DNA of 64,000 nucleotides from Synechococcus sp. CB0101 (GTDB lineage Bacteria > Cyanobacteriota > Cyanobacteriia > PCC-6307 > Cyanobiaceae): contig NZ_CP039373.1 in NCBI RefSeq assembly GCF_000179235.2, positions 2,390,554-2,454,553 of the forward strand, read 5' to 3'. This document shows positions 7,529-18,023 of this stretch, in pieces. The notes under the pieces are model-generated. The model worked only from the letters and a program-made list of their open reading frames with translations, was not told the DNA's origin and did not search any database. A program made the position numbers and the translations under genes. The first letter of the stretch is position 1, and every line of letters begins with the position of its first letter.

Positions 7529-8278
7529 TCAACCAAACCCACCTGGTTTCTCACGCCCCAGCGAGAGCGACACATTGCCGCGCATCGGGGCTTGGGCTGG
7601 TGGCGCCGGTGGGGCGCCAGGCTGCTGGGGAACCGCCACCACGTTGAACGCCAGTGACCAGCGCTCCCCCTCGCCGCGGAAAGGCGCCACGGAGTGGGGC
7701 TGCCAAGCCGGAAAGACATAGAACTCACCAGGCACCGGCAGCACGTATTTGGCCATGCCGGTTCGGAAGCTCTGGATGTGCCACTCCTCCGGGCCGTGGA
7801 AGCAGAGCTGCCCATCGAAGCTGTCGTTCACGATCTGGGGCGGCACCTGCAGGAAGATCACCCCGGAGAAGCTGCCGCCGTGGGTGTGGGTGGGGTTGTA
7901 GTCGCCGGCGCGCTGCACGTTGAGCCACACATCGATCATCTGCAGCCGGTAGCGGCCGGGGGTCCAGGGGCCGCGGCCCTGGGGCGGCTGTTGATCGATC
8001 ACATGACGGATCCAGCGCTCGCAAGCGGGGATCAGCACCGAGGCACACAGCTCGGCCACCGCCGGATACTGGGGCCCCAGCTCCCGCTGCAGCGCAAGCT
8101 GCCCGGCCAATTTGGCGGCGGCATCGGGGGTGGAGCCGGGGTCGGCCAAGACCTGCTGAGCCAACTGCTGCAGCGCCTCGAGCAGGCGCGGCTCCAGGGT
8201 TCCCTTCAGCAGATAGCGAGGAAACAGGCTGAGCACCTCCATGCTGGTGGAGGCATTGGCGTCATTCGGCTGGGCCAT
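7529..8278 (-). CDS. Putative 2-oxoglutarate/Fe(II) oxygenase (TIGR02466-like)
   Basis: A 249-aa protein resembling the putative 2OG-Fe(II) oxygenase family seen in cyanobacteria and their phages. Probable iron-binding elements are HTHGGSFSGVIFLQVP, where His-x-His takes the place of the usual His-x-Asp, and a distal His in FPAWQPHSVAPF. A downstream Arg (EGERWSLAFN) could bind 2-oxoglutarate. The N-terminal third is helical. ATG 8278 is used; an open frame continues to 8422 but has no better start. It lies 29 bp downstream of the ABC permease gene on the same strand. Substrate is unknown. Confidence 0.75.
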   Translation of the reverse strand: MAQPNDANASTSMEVLSLFPRYLLKGTLEPRLLEALQQLAQQVLADPGSTPDAAAKLAGQLALQRELGPQYPAVAELCASVLIPACERWIRHVIDQQPPQGRGPWTPGRYRLQMIDVWLNVQRAGDYNPTHTHGGSFSGVIFLQVPPQIVNDSFDGQLCFHGPEEWHIQSFRTGMAKYVLPVPGEFYVFPAWQPHSVAPFRGEGERWSLAFNVVAVPQQPGAPPAPPAQAPMRGNVSLSLGREKPGGFG

Positions 8279-8307
8279 GCGCGATGGAGCGGGCGGTGGC
8301 GGCCGCT

Positions 8308-9156
8308 TCAGCCTTTCACGGCATCGCCACTGGCGCTGGGCAGGATGTACCGCTGCAAGCCGATGAACAAGGCCAGAACCGGCAGGATCGACACCACCGC
8401 ACCGGCGGCCACAAGGCGCCAATCCAGCGAGAAGCTGCTGGCCAGTTGCTGCAAGCCCAGGGGCAGGGTGTAGAGATTCGGGTCGTCGAGGATCACGAGC
8501 GGCCAGAGGAAATCACTCCAGGTGCCGATGAACACGAACATCGCCAGGGTGATCAGATCGGCGCGGGCTGCCGGAATCATCACGTTCCACCATTCACCCA
8601 GGGGGGTGCAGCCATCGATGCGAGCCGCCTCTTCCAGCTCCACGGGCACCCCGGCAAAGCTCTGCCGCAGCAGAAAGATGCCGAAGGCGGTGGCGGCCTG
8701 GGGAATGATCAGCGCCCAGAGGGTGTTGCGTAGCCCCAGCTGCACCATCAGCAGATAGAGCGGGATCATCACCACCTGGAAGGGGATCAGGATCGTGGCC
8801 ACCACCAGAGCCAGCACCAGGCCGCGCCCAGCGAAGCGCATCCGCGCCAGCGGGTAGGCCGCCAGCGAGCAGAACAGCAGATTGGCCAGCACCGCCAGGC
8901 CGCTCACGATGGCGCTGTTGCGGATGTAGCCGAGCATCGGGTTGTCGGCGAATAACCGCTGATAGGCCTCGAGGCTGGGCTGACTGGGCAGCAGAGCCGG
9001 CGGCGAGGTGAAGATGTTTTCGGCCGGTCCCTTGAGGGAGGTGCTCACCAACCAAAACAGCGGCACCAGCATCGCCACCGCGATCAGCAACAGCAGGGCC
9101 AGTTGCAACCCACTAGCCAGCAGGCTGCGGGGCCGACCGCTCGCAGGTTGAGCCAT
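8308..9156 (-). CDS. Carbohydrate-type ABC transporter permease (MalG/GgtD-like)
   Basis: Inner-membrane permease of a sugar-type ABC importer, 282 aa, with six predicted transmembrane helices. The cytoplasmic EAA loop that docks the ATPase is clear: EEAARIDGCTPLGEWW near residues 185-200. Similar permeases in cyanobacteria serve glucosylglycerol/sucrose-type uptake (GgtD), so a compatible-solute role is possible but not shown. No binding protein, partner permease or ATPase is adjacent. Its ATG overlaps the leuA stop (ATGA), so it is probably co-transcribed with leuA. Confidence 0.85.
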   Translation of the reverse strand: MAQPASGRPRSLLASGLQLALLLLIAVAMLVPLFWLVSTSLKGPAENIFTSPPALLPSQPSLEAYQRLFADNPMLGYIRNSAIVSGLAVLANLLFCSLAAYPLARMRFAGRGLVLALVVATILIPFQVVMIPLYLLMVQLGLRNTLWALIIPQAATAFGIFLLRQSFAGVPVELEEAARIDGCTPLGEWWNVMIPAARADLITLAMFVFIGTWSDFLWPLVILDDPNLYTLPLGLQQLASSFSLDWRLVAAGAVVSILPVLALFIGLQRYILPSASGDAVKG

Positions 9157-10796
9157 CAGAGGCGCGGACGCTCAGCCGGGGCGAGATCACCCACCGGCAG
9201 AGGAGCCTTCTGGGGGTGCAACGGCGAGCGTTGCGTGCCAGCCACCAGGCGATTCAGCGCATTCACAAACGCCTGAGCTGCAGCCACCACGATGTCGGTG
9301 TCGGCGGCATGGCCGGAGTAGAGCACGCCATCAGCCCGCAGGCGGATGGTCACCTCACCCATGGCATCGATGCCCTCAGTGACCGACTTCACCGAAAACT
9401 CCACCAGCTCATTCGGCACCCGTGCCAGCTGATTGAGGGCCTGGCACACCGCATCCACAGGGCCAGTGCCGATGGCAGCTTCGGTGAGCTCAGCACCATC
9501 ACCATTCACCAAGGTGACCGTGGCGGTGGGCTGCAGGTTGGTGCCGGTGCTCACCTGCACCAGCTTGAGGCTGTAGCGCGCTTCATCCTGCTGCTGCACC
9601 TGCTCGCTCACGATCGCTTCGAGATCGCGATCACTGATCTCACGCTTGCGATCGGCCAGCTCCTTGAAGCGGGCGAAGGCATCGTCGAGATCGTCGCGCT
9701 CGAGGGTGTAGCCGAGTTCCTCCAGGCGAGCGCGGAAGGCGCTGCGGCCACTCAACTTGCCGAGGGAGATGCGGTTATCGGCCAAGCCGATGGTGCGCGC
9801 ATCGATGATTTCGTAGGTGAGGCGGTTCTTCAGAACACCGTCTTGGTGGATGCCGCTCTCATGGGCGAAGGCATTGGCGCCCACGATCGCCTTGTTGGGC
9901 TGCACCGCCATGCCGGTGAGATTGCTCACCAGGCGTGAGGTTTTGTAGATCTCCTCGGTGCGCACCCCCGTCAGGGGCTCGGTGCTGTCTGCAGGGCGGC
10001 CCAGGAAGGGGTTGTAGTAGCTGCGGCGCACGTGCAGCGCCATCACCAACTCCTCGAGGGAGGCGTTACCGGCGCGTTCGCCGATGCCATTGATCGTGCA
10101 CTCGAGCTGGCGAGCGCCGTTCTTCACCGCCTCGAGAAAATTGGCGACAGCCAGGCCCAGATCGTTGTGGCCGTGCACGGAGATCACGGCTTGATCGATG
10201 TTGGGCACATGGCGGTTGATGCCATCGATCAGGGCACCAAATTCCGTCGGGGTGGCGTAACCCACCGTGTCGGGGATGTTGATCGTGGTGGCGCCAGCGG
10301 CAATGGCGGCCTCGATCACCTGATACATGAACTCCGGATCGGAGCGGCCGGCGTCCTCGCAGGAGAACTCCACGTCGTCGACGAGGGAGCGGGCATAGGC
10401 CACCATCTCGCCGGCGATCTGCAGCACCTCGGCGCGGCTCTTGCGCAGCTTGTGCTCCAGATGAATGTCGCTGGTGGCGATGAAGGTGTGGATGCGCTTG
10501 TTGACCGCCGGAGCCACCGCTTCAGCGCAGGCCTTGATGTCGCCCTTGGCCGCCCGGGCCAAACCGCAGATCACCGGCCCATCAGCCGTGCCCACCGTGG
10601 CGGCAATGCGCTGCACGGCATTGAAATCGCCGGGGCTGGCAAAGGGAAAACCGGCCTCGATGATGTCGACGCCCAGGCGAGCCAGCTGCTGCGCGATCGC
10701 CAGCTTTTCCTCCAGGTTGAGGCTGGCGCCAGGGGACTGCTCCCCATCACGCAGGGTGGTATCGAAAATCAATACCCGGCCGGGATCGCGGGCCAT
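9156..10796 (-). CDS. leuA: 2-isopropylmalate synthase
   Basis: First enzyme of leucine biosynthesis: condenses acetyl-CoA with 2-oxoisovalerate. The 546-aa length fits the bacterial enzyme. The HMGL-like catalytic domain opens with the [15 protein letters not shown] signature and contains the metal-binding motif [11 protein letters not shown] near residue 205. The region after about residue 390 is the LeuA regulatory domain, where leucine feedback acts in known enzymes. ATG 10796 gives a normal N-terminus. The downstream sugar-type permease overlaps it by ATGA, an unusual partner. Confidence 0.96.
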   Translation of the reverse strand: MARDPGRVLIFDTTLRDGEQSPGASLNLEEKLAIAQQLARLGVDIIEAGFPFASPGDFNAVQRIAATVGTADGPVICGLARAAKGDIKACAEAVAPAVNKRIHTFIATSDIHLEHKLRKSRAEVLQIAGEMVAYARSLVDDVEFSCEDAGRSDPEFMYQVIEAAIAAGATTINIPDTVGYATPTEFGALIDGINRHVPNIDQAVISVHGHNDLGLAVANFLEAVKNGARQLECTINGIGERAGNASLEELVMALHVRRSYYNPFLGRPADSTEPLTGVRTEEIYKTSRLVSNLTGMAVQPNKAIVGANAFAHESGIHQDGVLKNRLTYEIIDARTIGLADNRISLGKLSGRSAFRARLEELGYTLERDDLDDAFARFKELADRKREISDRDLEAIVSEQVQQQDEARYSLKLVQVSTGTNLQPTATVTLVNGDGAELTEAAIGTGPVDAVCQALNQLARVPNELVEFSVKSVTEGIDAMGEVTIRLRADGVLYSGHAADTDIVVAAAQAFVNALNRLVAGTQRSPLHPQKAPLPVGDLAPAERPRL

Positions 10797-10849
10797 GACG
10801 GCTACAAGTCGGAATGGTTATGAGTTAGGCCCATCCTAGGGCTGAGGGC

Positions 10850-11377
10850 TCAGCTGCGGCCAAAGGCCGCCTGCTGGTGCTCGGTTTTCTCCAGCTGCGG
10901 CCGCAGCTCCGCCAGATCGAGGAAGCGATCGGCGGCGTTGCGCAGCTCCCGGGGCACCATGCCATCGGTGCTCACCAGCACCACCTTCAGGCCTTTGATC
11001 CGCAACACCTCCACCAGGCGCTCCAGGTCGCGGCTGCCGCTCAGCAGCCATACCTCATCGGTGCGGTGGGCGACCGCCAGTAGGTCGATCGCGACCTCCA
11101 CATCGAGATTGGCGCGGGCGAACTGGCGCTGATCCGCCTCACCACCCACCTCCCGCAGGGGCTTCGTGCGCACGGTGAACCCCAGGCTGGTGAGGGCATC
11201 GCGGAACGGCCGCTGGTCGGTGGGGTCTTTGAGGCCCGTGTACCAGAAGGCGCTGCTGATCTCCACACCGGGCGTCGCCGTGGCGTAGGCGAGCAGTCGG
11301 CGGGGGTCGAAAAACCAGCCCAGCTTCTGCTGCACATAGAACATGCTGTGGCCGTCGACCGCCAGAGCCAGCTGCAT
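10850..11377 (-). CDS. NYN-domain (LabA/DUF88-like) protein
   Basis: A 175-aa NYN-domain protein, a PIN-like nuclease fold. Acidic residues expected to bind metal are seen in LAVDGHSMFY near the start, in LDVEVAIDLL in the middle and in SGSRDLERLV, which resembles the family SGDSDF motif. Cyanobacterial members include LabA, involved in circadian output, but the family is broad and I do not assign that role. ATG 11377 is preferred to the TTG at 11386. The gene is divergent from the GH57 gene across a short intergenic region. Confidence 0.8.
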   Translation of the reverse strand: MQLALAVDGHSMFYVQQKLGWFFDPRRLLAYATATPGVEISSAFWYTGLKDPTDQRPFRDALTSLGFTVRTKPLREVGGEADQRQFARANLDVEVAIDLLAVAHRTDEVWLLSGSRDLERLVEVLRIKGLKVVLVSTDGMVPRELRNAADRFLDLAELRPQLEKTEHQQAAFGRS

Positions 11378-11415
11378 CGCTGCCAAATCGCTGGCTTGAG
11401 ACTAAAAGCAGCGCG

Positions 11416-11421
11416 TAAAGT
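11416..11421 (+). promoter_or_regulatory. Possible -10 element for the GH57 gene
   Basis: TAAAGT lies 22 bp upstream of the TTG start at 11444, in the AT-richer gap between two divergent genes. No good -35 is visible. This is a weak call based on position and one hexamer. Confidence 0.25.
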
Positions 11422-11443
11422 CGCCCCACTCTGAGCTGGGTCC

Positions 11444-13054
11444 TTGGCCAGCGGCGCACTGGCTACGGAGAGCACCAGCCACGGCGAACTCGCCCTGGTG
11501 CTGCACGCGCATCTGCCCTACGTGCACTCCAGCGAACCGGGTTCGCTGGAAGAAGACTGGTATTTCCAGGCGCTGCTTGAGTGCTACCTACCCCTGCTGG
11601 ACGTGCTGGAGACGGCCGCCGCCGATCCAGCCCAGCGCCCCCGGCTGAGCATGGGCCTCTCGCCCACGCTGCTCTCGTTGCTCAGCAGCCGCGCCCTCAG
11701 CGAGCGGTTCGTCCCGTGGCTGGCGGTGCGCCAGGAACTACTGCTGCAGGCCCCGGCAGGCTTTGAAGCCGCCGCCGCCGATCTCGCCCAGCAACTGAGC
11801 AGTGCTTCAGCGGCATGGCAACGCTGCAACGGCAACCTGCTGCCGCGCTTCCAGCGCTTGCAACAAGCTGGGGTGCTGGATCTCCTCACCTGCGCCGCCA
11901 CCCACGGCTACCTGCCGCTGCTGCGCGATTCCCCCGAAGCCGTGCGGGCTCAATTGCTCACCGCCGTGCGCGAACACCAGCGGTTGCTGGGGGTGCGGCC
12001 CCAGGGCATCTGGCTGCCGGAATGCGCCTACTACGAAGGCCTCGATCGGCTGCTGGTGAGCTGCGGCCTGCGCTACGCCATCCTCGACGCCCACGGCCTG
12101 CTGCATGGCCAACCCAGGCCTCGCTACGGCGTGTATGCCCCCATCTGCACCCCAGCGGGGATGGCCTTCTTCGGGCGAGACAGCGAATCCACCCTGCCGG
12201 TGTGGAGCGCCCGCGATGGCTACCCCGGGGATGCCAGCTACCGCGAATTCCACCGGGATCTGGGCTGGGATCTCCCCGAGGGCGAACTCGAACAGCGCGG
12301 CATTGGCTGCCGCCGGCCCCTGGGCCTGAAGCTGCACCGGGTGAGCAGCCGCGACTGCGGCCTCGATGCCAAGCAGGCCTATGAGCCAGCCGCCGCCCAT
12401 GCCAGCGCCCAGCGCGATGCAGCGCACTACCTGCAAGGACGGGCCCGGCACTTGCAGCACCTACAGAACGCCATGGAGCGTCCACCACTGCTGGTGGCCC
12501 CCTTCGATGCCGAACTGTTTGGCCACTGGTGGTTTGAAGGCCCGCGCTTCCTGGCGGAACTGTTCCGCCAGGCACCCGCCAGCGGCGTGGGGCTCGCCAC
12601 CCTGCGCGACACCCTTACCCGCGGCGACAACCTGCAGCTCTGCCAGCCCTCCCCCTCCAGCTGGGGGCAAGGGGGTTATCACAACTACTGGCTCAACGAC
12701 AGCAACGCCTGGATCATCCCCGAGTGGAACCGAGCCTCACGGGCGATGGTGGCGCGGGTGAGCCGCGGCGTGGGCAGCGAGGAGGCGCGGGAGCTGCTCA
12801 ACCAAGCGGGCCGGGAACTGCTGCTGGCCCAGAGCTCCGATTGGAGCTTCATCCTGCGGGCCGGCACCACCACCGAACTGGCGCGTGAGCGGATTGAACG
12901 CCATCTGGGCCGTTTCTGGCAGCTGCTGGGCGCCATCGACAGCGGTGAGCCGCTCCCGCAGGGCTGGCTCGAGGCCGTGCAGGCTGAAGACGGCCTGTTC
13001 CCGTTGATCAACGCCGCCGACTGGGCGCAGATCCCCACCACACCGGCCGGCTGA
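11444..13054 (+). CDS. GH57 family 1,4-alpha-glucan branching-type enzyme
   Basis: Glycoside hydrolase family 57 protein with the DUF1957-type organisation, 536 aa. The N-terminal HAHLPYVH motif is diagnostic. The catalytic nucleophile is expected at the Glu in GIWLPECAYYEG (near residue 190) and the acid/base Asp in PFDAELFGHWWFEG (near 352). A C-terminal helical domain follows. Such enzymes form alpha-1,6 branches in glycogen; some act as amylases, so branching is inferred. The start codon appears to be TTG 11444, because the conserved HAHLPY motif lies about 20 residues in and no ATG fits. The ArsS-like gene starts 14 bp downstream. Confidence 0.9.
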   Translation: MASGALATESTSHGELALVLHAHLPYVHSSEPGSLEEDWYFQALLECYLPLLDVLETAAADPAQRPRLSMGLSPTLLSLLSSRALSERFVPWLAVRQELLLQAPAGFEAAAADLAQQLSSASAAWQRCNGNLLPRFQRLQQAGVLDLLTCAATHGYLPLLRDSPEAVRAQLLTAVREHQRLLGVRPQGIWLPECAYYEGLDRLLVSCGLRYAILDAHGLLHGQPRPRYGVYAPICTPAGMAFFGRDSESTLPVWSARDGYPGDASYREFHRDLGWDLPEGELEQRGIGCRRPLGLKLHRVSSRDCGLDAKQAYEPAAAHASAQRDAAHYLQGRARHLQHLQNAMERPPLLVAPFDAELFGHWWFEGPRFLAELFRQAPASGVGLATLRDTLTRGDNLQLCQPSPSSWGQGGYHNYWLNDSNAWIIPEWNRASRAMVARVSRGVGSEEARELLNQAGRELLLAQSSDWSFILRAGTTTELARERIERHLGRFWQLLGAIDSGEPLPQGWLEAVQAEDGLFPLINAADWAQIPTTPAG

Positions 13055-13068
13055 CGCCACTGCCATCC

Positions 13069-14091
13069 ATGCCTCGATCGCCCGCCCTTTCGCCAGCTGA
13101 ACAGCTGCAGCTGTTGGAGCAGGCCCTGCCTGAGGCGCTCGAGTTCCCGCAGCATCTCGCCGGCGAGGGGCTGGCGCTGCCGCTGCGCGGCCCGCTGCGG
13201 GTGCTGCAGCTCAACCTGGGCAAGCTCTGCAACATGCGCTGCAGCCACTGCCATGTGGATGCCGGCCCCCATCAGGGCCACACCCAGATGGCGGATGCGG
13301 TGGTGAACCAGTGCATCGCCGCGATGGAGCGCCTGCGGCCAGCCGTGGTGGATCTCACCGGTGGTGCGCCGGAGCTGCACCCGCGCTTTCGCGATCTAGT
13401 GCGGGCAGCGCGCCAGCAGGGTTGCCATGTGATCGATCGCTGCAACCTCACGGTGCTGCTGCTGCCGGCACTCAGCGATCTGGCGGCATTCCTGGCCCGG
13501 GAGCAGGTGGAAATCGTGGCGAGCCTGCCCCAGCCAGAAGCAGAGAGCACCGATGCCCAACGTGGCGATGGCACCTGGGAGGCTTCGATCCAAGCCCTGC
13601 AGCAGCTGAATGCGCTCGGCTATGGCCAGGGTGATCCCAAGCGGCAGCTCACCTTGATGAGCAACCCCGAGGGCACCCGCCTGCAGCAGCTCACCCCCTG
13701 CGACACGGCCGCCTGGAAACGGCGCCTGCAGGAGCTGGCGGGGGTGCAGTTCGATCAGCTGATCGGCCTCAACAACATGCCGATCGCCCGCTTTCTCGAG
13801 CAGCTGCAACGCGATGGCCACGTGAACTGCTATCTCAAGCTGCTGCAGGGCGCCTTCAACGCCAACGCCCTCGACGGGCTGATGTGCCGCGACACCCTCT
13901 CGGTGGCGGCCGATGGTCGGCTCTACGACTGCGACTTCAACCAGATGCTGGAGTTGCCGCTGGCTGGTGACGCCTCCACGATCGAGGCGATCACCCTGGA
14001 ACAGCTCCAAAACAGAGCGATTCGCTGGGGCAACCACTGCTATGGCTGCACCGCCGGCCAGGGCAGTTCCTGCGCTGGGGCTACGGCCTAA
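13069..14091 (+). CDS. arsS: Arsenosugar biosynthesis-type radical SAM protein (ArsS-like)
   Basis: Radical SAM enzyme of the ArsS family, 340 aa. The [4Fe-4S] cluster motif CNMRCSHCHVDAGP lies near residues 54-67, with the extra HVDAGP typical of ArsS. The C-terminal Cys-rich tail HCYGCTAGQGSSC (about 323-335) is also characteristic. Known members join a deoxyadenosyl group to methylated arsenic on the route to arsenosugars. No arsM methyltransferase is in the window, so the pathway context is incomplete here. It overlaps the convergent lycopene cyclase gene by 11 bases. Family call is strong; arsenic role is by homology. Confidence 0.88.
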   Translation: MPRSPALSPAEQLQLLEQALPEALEFPQHLAGEGLALPLRGPLRVLQLNLGKLCNMRCSHCHVDAGPHQGHTQMADAVVNQCIAAMERLRPAVVDLTGGAPELHPRFRDLVRAARQQGCHVIDRCNLTVLLLPALSDLAAFLAREQVEIVASLPQPEAESTDAQRGDGTWEASIQALQQLNALGYGQGDPKRQLTLMSNPEGTRLQQLTPCDTAAWKRRLQELAGVQFDQLIGLNNMPIARFLEQLQRDGHVNCYLKLLQGAFNANALDGLMCRDTLSVAADGRLYDCDFNQMLELPLAGDASTIEAITLEQLQNRAIRWGNHCYGCTAGQGSSCAGATA

Positions 14092-15337
14092 GCATGCGCA
14101 GGCCCAGCTGCAGCTCGCTGCCCTGCATCCCCATCAGCCCAGCCTTCACCGCGAGGGGTGCCGTGATGAACAGCCTCACCATGGCGGCAATGAGCTGAGG
14201 GAGGCTGAGGGTGTTGGTGAGGAAGCCATACCACTGCTCCCGCGGCAGGCCGAAGAACGTGCGGAAATGAGCGCGGAGCTGCGGCTCCGAAAAGCGCATC
14301 AACTTCTCGAGGCCAAAGCGATAAAGCGCGTGTTTGCGTTGCAGCTCCAGCGGCCAAAGCGCTTGCCAAGCCGTACAGGCCAACTGATCCGCCGAAGCAT
14401 CGCGCTGCTGCAGCCCTGTGGCGATCGCCTCAGCCAAGGCCGGCGCGCGCCGCAGCAGCGCCCCCACCATGTAGCCCGAGGCAGGATGCACCATCGCGGC
14501 TGAGCCGCCGAAGCCCACCACCCGCTGCTGCAGATCCGGCAAGGGCAAATTCATCGGGAAGAGGCAGAACTCCTCGTGCTGCACCTCCTCCACGGTGATG
14601 CCGCGCAGGGCGAGCCGGCGCAGCAAGCGGTCCTTGAGCACGTCGTAAGGAACCGCAGGAGCGAGCGCGAGCGACGTTTCCTCCGCAAAAAACACCCCCT
14701 CACCGAAATCCATCGCGTAAAGGAAGGTGGGTGGACCGCAGCGCTGCTCCGCCTCGCTGAGGTGATCACAGCGGTAATCCATCAGCACAAACTGCCCCGG
14801 ATCCACAGGCGGCGCTGAAAAACGGCCCACGATTCCGTAGGCCGCCTGCCCCGCCACAGGGCCTTCATCAGGGCGCGTCACAAACGGGGAGTGGTGGCCA
14901 CTGGCATCAATCACCAGCCGGGCAGCGAGCCGCTCGCCTGCGTCGGTGATCACCACCGAGCCTTGCGGGTCGTGGTCGATCGAGGCCGCCCGACCGAGAT
15001 GCCACACCAGGCCAGCCTGCTGACACGGTTGCCACCAGTGCTGCTGCAGGGCGGTCTTGTCGAAGAGGCCGTAGTCGATGCCGTGTTGAACGGCGGGGCT
15101 GGCGAGCCGATCGCCGAAATAGCTGCGGGTGTCGCGCCAGCGATGGCCGAGGAGATGGCCCAAACCGAGGGCATCCACTTCCGGGCCCCAGATGCCATAG
15201 GTGTTCGGCCAGGGCGCTGCGGGATCGTCAGGCGCCAGCCCTTGCACTGCAACGCCCCGCTCAGCAAGAGCGGCGGCGATGCAGAGGGCCGCCGGACCGG
15301 CCCCGATGACGACAACGTCGTGCCTGGAATCAGGCAT
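14081..15337 (-). CDS. crtL: Lycopene cyclase (CrtL family)
   Basis: FAD-dependent carotenoid cyclase that forms beta- (or epsilon-) rings from lycopene. The dinucleotide-binding fingerprint [17 protein letters not shown] is at the N-terminus, followed by the family [10 protein letters not shown] motif and MDYRCDH, then the [20 protein letters not shown] block. The 418-aa length is normal for CrtL rather than CruA. ATG 15337 is chosen over an upstream GTG 15349; it overlaps the gyrA stop by 8 bases. Picocyanobacteria often carry two CrtL paralogs (beta and epsilon), and sequence alone does not let me decide which this is. Confidence 0.92.
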   Translation of the reverse strand: MPDSRHDVVVIGAGPAALCIAAALAERGVAVQGLAPDDPAAPWPNTYGIWGPEVDALGLGHLLGHRWRDTRSYFGDRLASPAVQHGIDYGLFDKTALQQHWWQPCQQAGLVWHLGRAASIDHDPQGSVVITDAGERLAARLVIDASGHHSPFVTRPDEGPVAGQAAYGIVGRFSAPPVDPGQFVLMDYRCDHLSEAEQRCGPPTFLYAMDFGEGVFFAEETSLALAPAVPYDVLKDRLLRRLALRGITVEEVQHEEFCLFPMNLPLPDLQQRVVGFGGSAAMVHPASGYMVGALLRRAPALAEAIATGLQQRDASADQLACTAWQALWPLELQRKHALYRFGLEKLMRFSEPQLRAHFRTFFGLPREQWYGFLTNTLSLPQLIAAMVRLFITAPLAVKAGLMGMQGSELQLGLRMLRP

Positions 15338-17978
15338 CCGGCGCTGCACTGTCTGCAGCAGCTGGGGCTTCGAGGCCCTCGAGCTCGTCTTCTTCCTCCG
15401 GAGCCGGTGGCACCAGCACCACCTCTGAAAGGCGATCGCCGGAATCCAGGCGCTGCAGGCGCACGCCGGTAGCCGCTCGCGACTGTTGCGGCACCGCGTC
15501 AGCCTGCATGCGCACGATCACGCCCTTCTCGCTCACCAGCAGCAGTTCCTCTCCGGCGCCGAGCACCTTCAGACCCACCAACACATCGCCATCGCGGCGG
15601 AACTTCATGCAGCGCAGGCCCATGCCAGCCCGCTTCTGCAGGCGGAACTGATCCACCGGCACCCGCTTGCCGAGGCCGCTGGCGGAAGCCACCAGCACCC
15701 AGGGCCCCTCGCTGGGGGGCACCTCTTCGGTGTCTTCTTCATCGGCGGCAGCACTGCTGCTTTCCACCCGATCGGCGAGCTCCACCGGCAGCACATCCAT
15801 GCTCACCAGCTGATCGCCGGGGCGCAGATTCATCGCCCGCACGCCGCGAGCGGTGCGGCCCAGGGGCCGCAGCTCCTCATCGCTGAGGCGGAAGTGAATC
15901 GTCATCCCGTTGCGGGAGCCGATCAGCAGGCTGTCGCCGGGCTGGGCGAGACGAACCCAGGTGAGGGCATCGCCTTCTTCCAACGAGATCGCAATCAGAC
16001 CGTTGGAGCGGATGTTGGCGAAGGCCGAGAGGCGGGTGCGCTTGATGTAACCGCCGCTGGTGAGCATCACCAGCACCGCGTCTTCGGCGAATTCACTCAC
16101 CGCCAGTAGAGAGGTGATCTGCTCTTCGCGCGGGATCGGCAGCAGCTGCACGATCGGCGTGCCTTTAGCGGTGCGGCTGCACTGCGGCACCCGATAGGCC
16201 GGCACGGTGTACACCACACCGCGGTCGGAGAACAGCAGCAGCGAATCGTGGTCGTTGCAGCTGATGAACAGCCGCACCGCCTCTTCGCCCTGGCTGCGGG
16301 TGCCGGCCTTGCCACGGGTGCCGCGGCTGGTGGCTTCGAATTCGCTCACCGGCATCCGCTTGAGATAGCCGTTCTCGGTGAGCAGCACCACCGAGCGCTC
16401 GTTGGCGATCAGGTCGATGTCTTCAAGGCCGCCTTCCACATCGAGGATCTCGGTGCGGCGGGGGGAGTCATAGCGGGAGCGCAGCACTCCCAGCTCTTCG
16501 GTGATCAGCGCCAGCACCCGCTCCTTGCGGGCCAGGATGTCTTTGTAGTCGGTGATCTTGGCGAGCAGATCCTCGTGCTCGAGGCGGATCTTGTCGGCCT
16601 CGAGAGCGGTGAGGCGCCGCAGCTGCATCTGCAGGATCGCGTCAGCCTGGATCTCACTGAGGCCGAACTGCTCGATCAGCTGGGCTCGGGCAGTGGCGGT
16701 GTCAGCAGCGCTGCGGATCAGGGCGATGATGGCGTCGAGATTGTCGAGCGCAATCAACAAGCCGAGCAGGATGTGGTCGCGCTCTTCGGCTTTGCGCAGC
16801 AGATAGCGGGTCCGGCGCTCAATCGTCTCGACGCGGAAGTCGAGGAACACCTCGAGCATCTTGCGCAGGGTGAGCAGCACCGGCTCGCCCTTCACCAGCG
16901 CCAGCATGTAGGCACTGAAGTTGCTCTGCAGCGGCGTGAGCTTGAACAGGTTGTTGAGCACCACCTGCGGGTAGGCATCGCGCCGCAGCTCGATCACGAT
17001 GCGCATGCCGTCGCGATCGGATTCGTCGCGGATGTCGGCGATGCCTTCGAGCTTCTTGTCGTTCACCAGCTCGGCGATGCGCTCGATCAGCGCCGCCTTG
17101 TTGGTTTGATACGGAAGCTCGGTGATGATCACCGCATCGCGATCCGGGCGGCCCTTCGCTTCGATCGTTTCGATCGAGGCCACACCACGCATCGTCACCG
17201 AGCCGCGGCCGGTGGTGTACATCTCGCGGATGCCGCTGCGGCCGAGGATCTGGCCGCCGGTGGGGAAGTCGGGCCCGGGGATGAGCCGCATCAGCTCACG
17301 GTCTTCGAGCTCCGGGTTCTCGATCAGCGCCAGCAGGCCATCGATCAGCTCTGTGAGGTTGTGGGGAGGGATGTTGGTCGCCATCCCCACGGCGATGCCG
17401 GTGGAGCCGTTGAGCAGCAGCTGCGGGATGCGCGAGGGCATCACCGTGGGTTCCTGCTGGGAACCGTCGAAGTTGTCGATGAAATCGACGGTTTCGCACT
17501 CGATGTCTTCGAGCAGGCTGTCGGTGGTGAGCGCCTGCAGCCGCGATTCGGTGTATCGCATGGCGGCGGGGGGATCGTTATCCACCGAACCGAAGTTGCC
17601 GTGGCCGTCGATCAACGGCATGCGCATGGAGAAGTCCTGCGCCATCCGCACCAGGGCGTCATACACCGCGGTGTCGCCGTGGGGGTGGTACTTACCGAGC
17701 ACCTCACCCACCACACGAGCGCATTTGCGGTAAGGCCGATCGCTGGTGAGGCCCAGCTCGTACATCGCGTAGAGGATGCGGCGATGCACCGGTTTGAGGC
17801 CGTCGCGGGCATCGGGCAAGGCCCGGCCCACGATCACGCTCATCGCGTACTCCAGGTAGGAGCGCGACATTTCGTTCCGAAGGTCGGCCTGGATGATGCG
17901 GCTATCGGAATCGCCTGGGCCACCAGATCCGTCACCACCCCCGGGTGTCAACGCGCCGGGTTCGGTTGGATCCGCCAT
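15330..17978 (-). CDS. gyrA: DNA gyrase subunit A
   Basis: Breakage-reunion subunit of gyrase, 882 aa. The N-terminal [20 protein letters not shown] block, [16 protein letters not shown] and the active-site Tyr in [10 protein letters not shown] (near residue 131) are intact. The C-terminal beta-propeller carries a GyrA-box-like TSRGTRG (near residue 550), which diverges from the textbook QRRGGKG. There is also an acidic Ser/Ala/Glu insert near residues 733-752 and an acidic tail ([10 protein letters not shown]). The lycopene cyclase start overlaps its stop, suggesting co-transcription. Confidence 0.97.
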   Translation of the reverse strand: MADPTEPGALTPGGGDGSGGPGDSDSRIIQADLRNEMSRSYLEYAMSVIVGRALPDARDGLKPVHRRILYAMYELGLTSDRPYRKCARVVGEVLGKYHPHGDTAVYDALVRMAQDFSMRMPLIDGHGNFGSVDNDPPAAMRYTESRLQALTTDSLLEDIECETVDFIDNFDGSQQEPTVMPSRIPQLLLNGSTGIAVGMATNIPPHNLTELIDGLLALIENPELEDRELMRLIPGPDFPTGGQILGRSGIREMYTTGRGSVTMRGVASIETIEAKGRPDRDAVIITELPYQTNKAALIERIAELVNDKKLEGIADIRDESDRDGMRIVIELRRDAYPQVVLNNLFKLTPLQSNFSAYMLALVKGEPVLLTLRKMLEVFLDFRVETIERRTRYLLRKAEERDHILLGLLIALDNLDAIIALIRSAADTATARAQLIEQFGLSEIQADAILQMQLRRLTALEADKIRLEHEDLLAKITDYKDILARKERVLALITEELGVLRSRYDSPRRTEILDVEGGLEDIDLIANERSVVLLTENGYLKRMPVSEFEATSRGTRGKAGTRSQGEEAVRLFISCNDHDSLLLFSDRGVVYTVPAYRVPQCSRTAKGTPIVQLLPIPREEQITSLLAVSEFAEDAVLVMLTSGGYIKRTRLSAFANIRSNGLIAISLEEGDALTWVRLAQPGDSLLIGSRNGMTIHFRLSDEELRPLGRTARGVRAMNLRPGDQLVSMDVLPVELADRVESSSAAADEEDTEEVPPSEGPWVLVASASGLGKRVPVDQFRLQKRAGMGLRCMKFRRDGDVLVGLKVLGAGEELLLVSEKGVIVRMQADAVPQQSRAATGVRLQRLDSGDRLSEVVLVPPAPEEEDELEGLEAPAAADSAAPDA

Positions 17979-18023
17979 TCGACAGGACTTTGATTAGAAC
18001 GCATTTTATCGGTTGTTGCGCCT

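Noticed and set aside
16248-17993. Long open frame (about 580 codons) antisense to gyrA
   Set aside because: It mirrors the strong GC-rich codon use of gyrA, has a His/Gln/Gly-rich composition and no recognisable motif. A similar long antisense frame lies over groEL at 61382-62899, over hom at 31166-32542 and over leuA. All are shadows of real genes.
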